NCBI GenBank assembly: GCA_021821185.1
Contig: JAKACU010000020.1
Coordinates: 1-24,521 of the forward strand
From: Bacillota bacterium
GTDB lineage: Bacteria; Bacillota; Bacilli; Alicyclobacillales; SLC66
Direction: 5' to 3'
Length of the DNA: 24,521 nt
Position 1 is the stretch's first letter. Every line of letters begins with the position of its first letter. The notes under the pieces are model-generated. The model saw nothing but the letters and a program-made list of their open reading frames with translations. It was not told the DNA's origin and did not search any database. Position numbers and translations under genes: made by a program. Below, in pieces: positions 24,514-24,521 of the stretch.

Positions 24514-24521
24514 ATTAGCAA
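24514..24521 (+). CDS. infC: Translation initiation factor IF-3, first codons only
   Basis: Only eight bases are inside the window: ATT AGC AA. GGAGGTG (24500-24506) lies 7 bases upstream of the ATT. infC of Bacilli starts with the rare codon AUU followed by Ser-Lys, which fits these bases exactly, and infC always follows thrS in this neighbourhood. No ATG, GTG or TTG in this frame lies at a usable distance. IF-3 discriminates against AUU, so the codon lets the factor limit its own synthesis. The rest of the gene is beyond the edge. Confidence 0.8.

Overview
The window reads as a chromosomal segment of a low-to-mid GC, spore-forming Bacillota (Firmicute), probably a Bacilli/Alicyclobacillus-like lineage. 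The evidence is the ytxC-thrS-infC gene order, a T-box before thrS, an AUU-started infC behind an L20-type leader, strong GGAGG-type ribosome binding sites, a KimA-like transporter and a protein resembling a sporulation kinase. No rRNA, tRNA, insertion sequence, phage gene or CRISPR array was seen. The genus assignment is a guess.

Layout. (1) 1-5009: three related chemoreceptor-type genes on the + strand, interrupted by a ROK-family repressor on the - strand. The first receptor, cut by the window edge, has a complete signalling tip. The other two keep the membrane anchor, sensor region and HAMP but lack the conserved tip. Two candidate operators lie at their promoters. (2) 5078-6819: a small unknown protein and a polytopic, histidine-rich membrane protein, both on the - strand. 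(3) 6949-10644, + strand: a PAS-GGDEF-EAL cyclic-di-GMP protein with an overlapping small unknown gene, a zinc-type CDF efflux pump, and a small membrane protein ending in a kinase-like dimerisation helix pair whose histidine is replaced. (4) 10676-13525, - strand: a KimA-like APC transporter and an esterase. (5) 13703-18556: a complete pyruvate dehydrogenase operon (E1 alpha, E1 beta, E2, E3) closed by a terminator, followed by an ACT-domain malic enzyme. (6) 20157-24521: a NiCoT/NicO-like membrane protein, ytxC, T-box-controlled thrS, and the leader and first codons of infC.

How it fits together. Malic enzyme makes pyruvate from malate and the adjacent PDH complex turns pyruvate into acetyl-CoA, so the central block is a short carbon route. 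ytxC-thrS-infC is a conserved translation/sporulation neighbourhood with two stacked RNA-level controls: uncharged tRNA(Thr) at thrS and ribosomal protein L20 at infC. The receptor cluster, the c-di-GMP enzyme and the kinase-like fragment are sensory genes. The two receptors without tips and the kinase fragment without its histidine share one theme: signalling proteins that kept their membrane and dimerisation parts and lost the catalytic or output part. These are the least conventional elements here.
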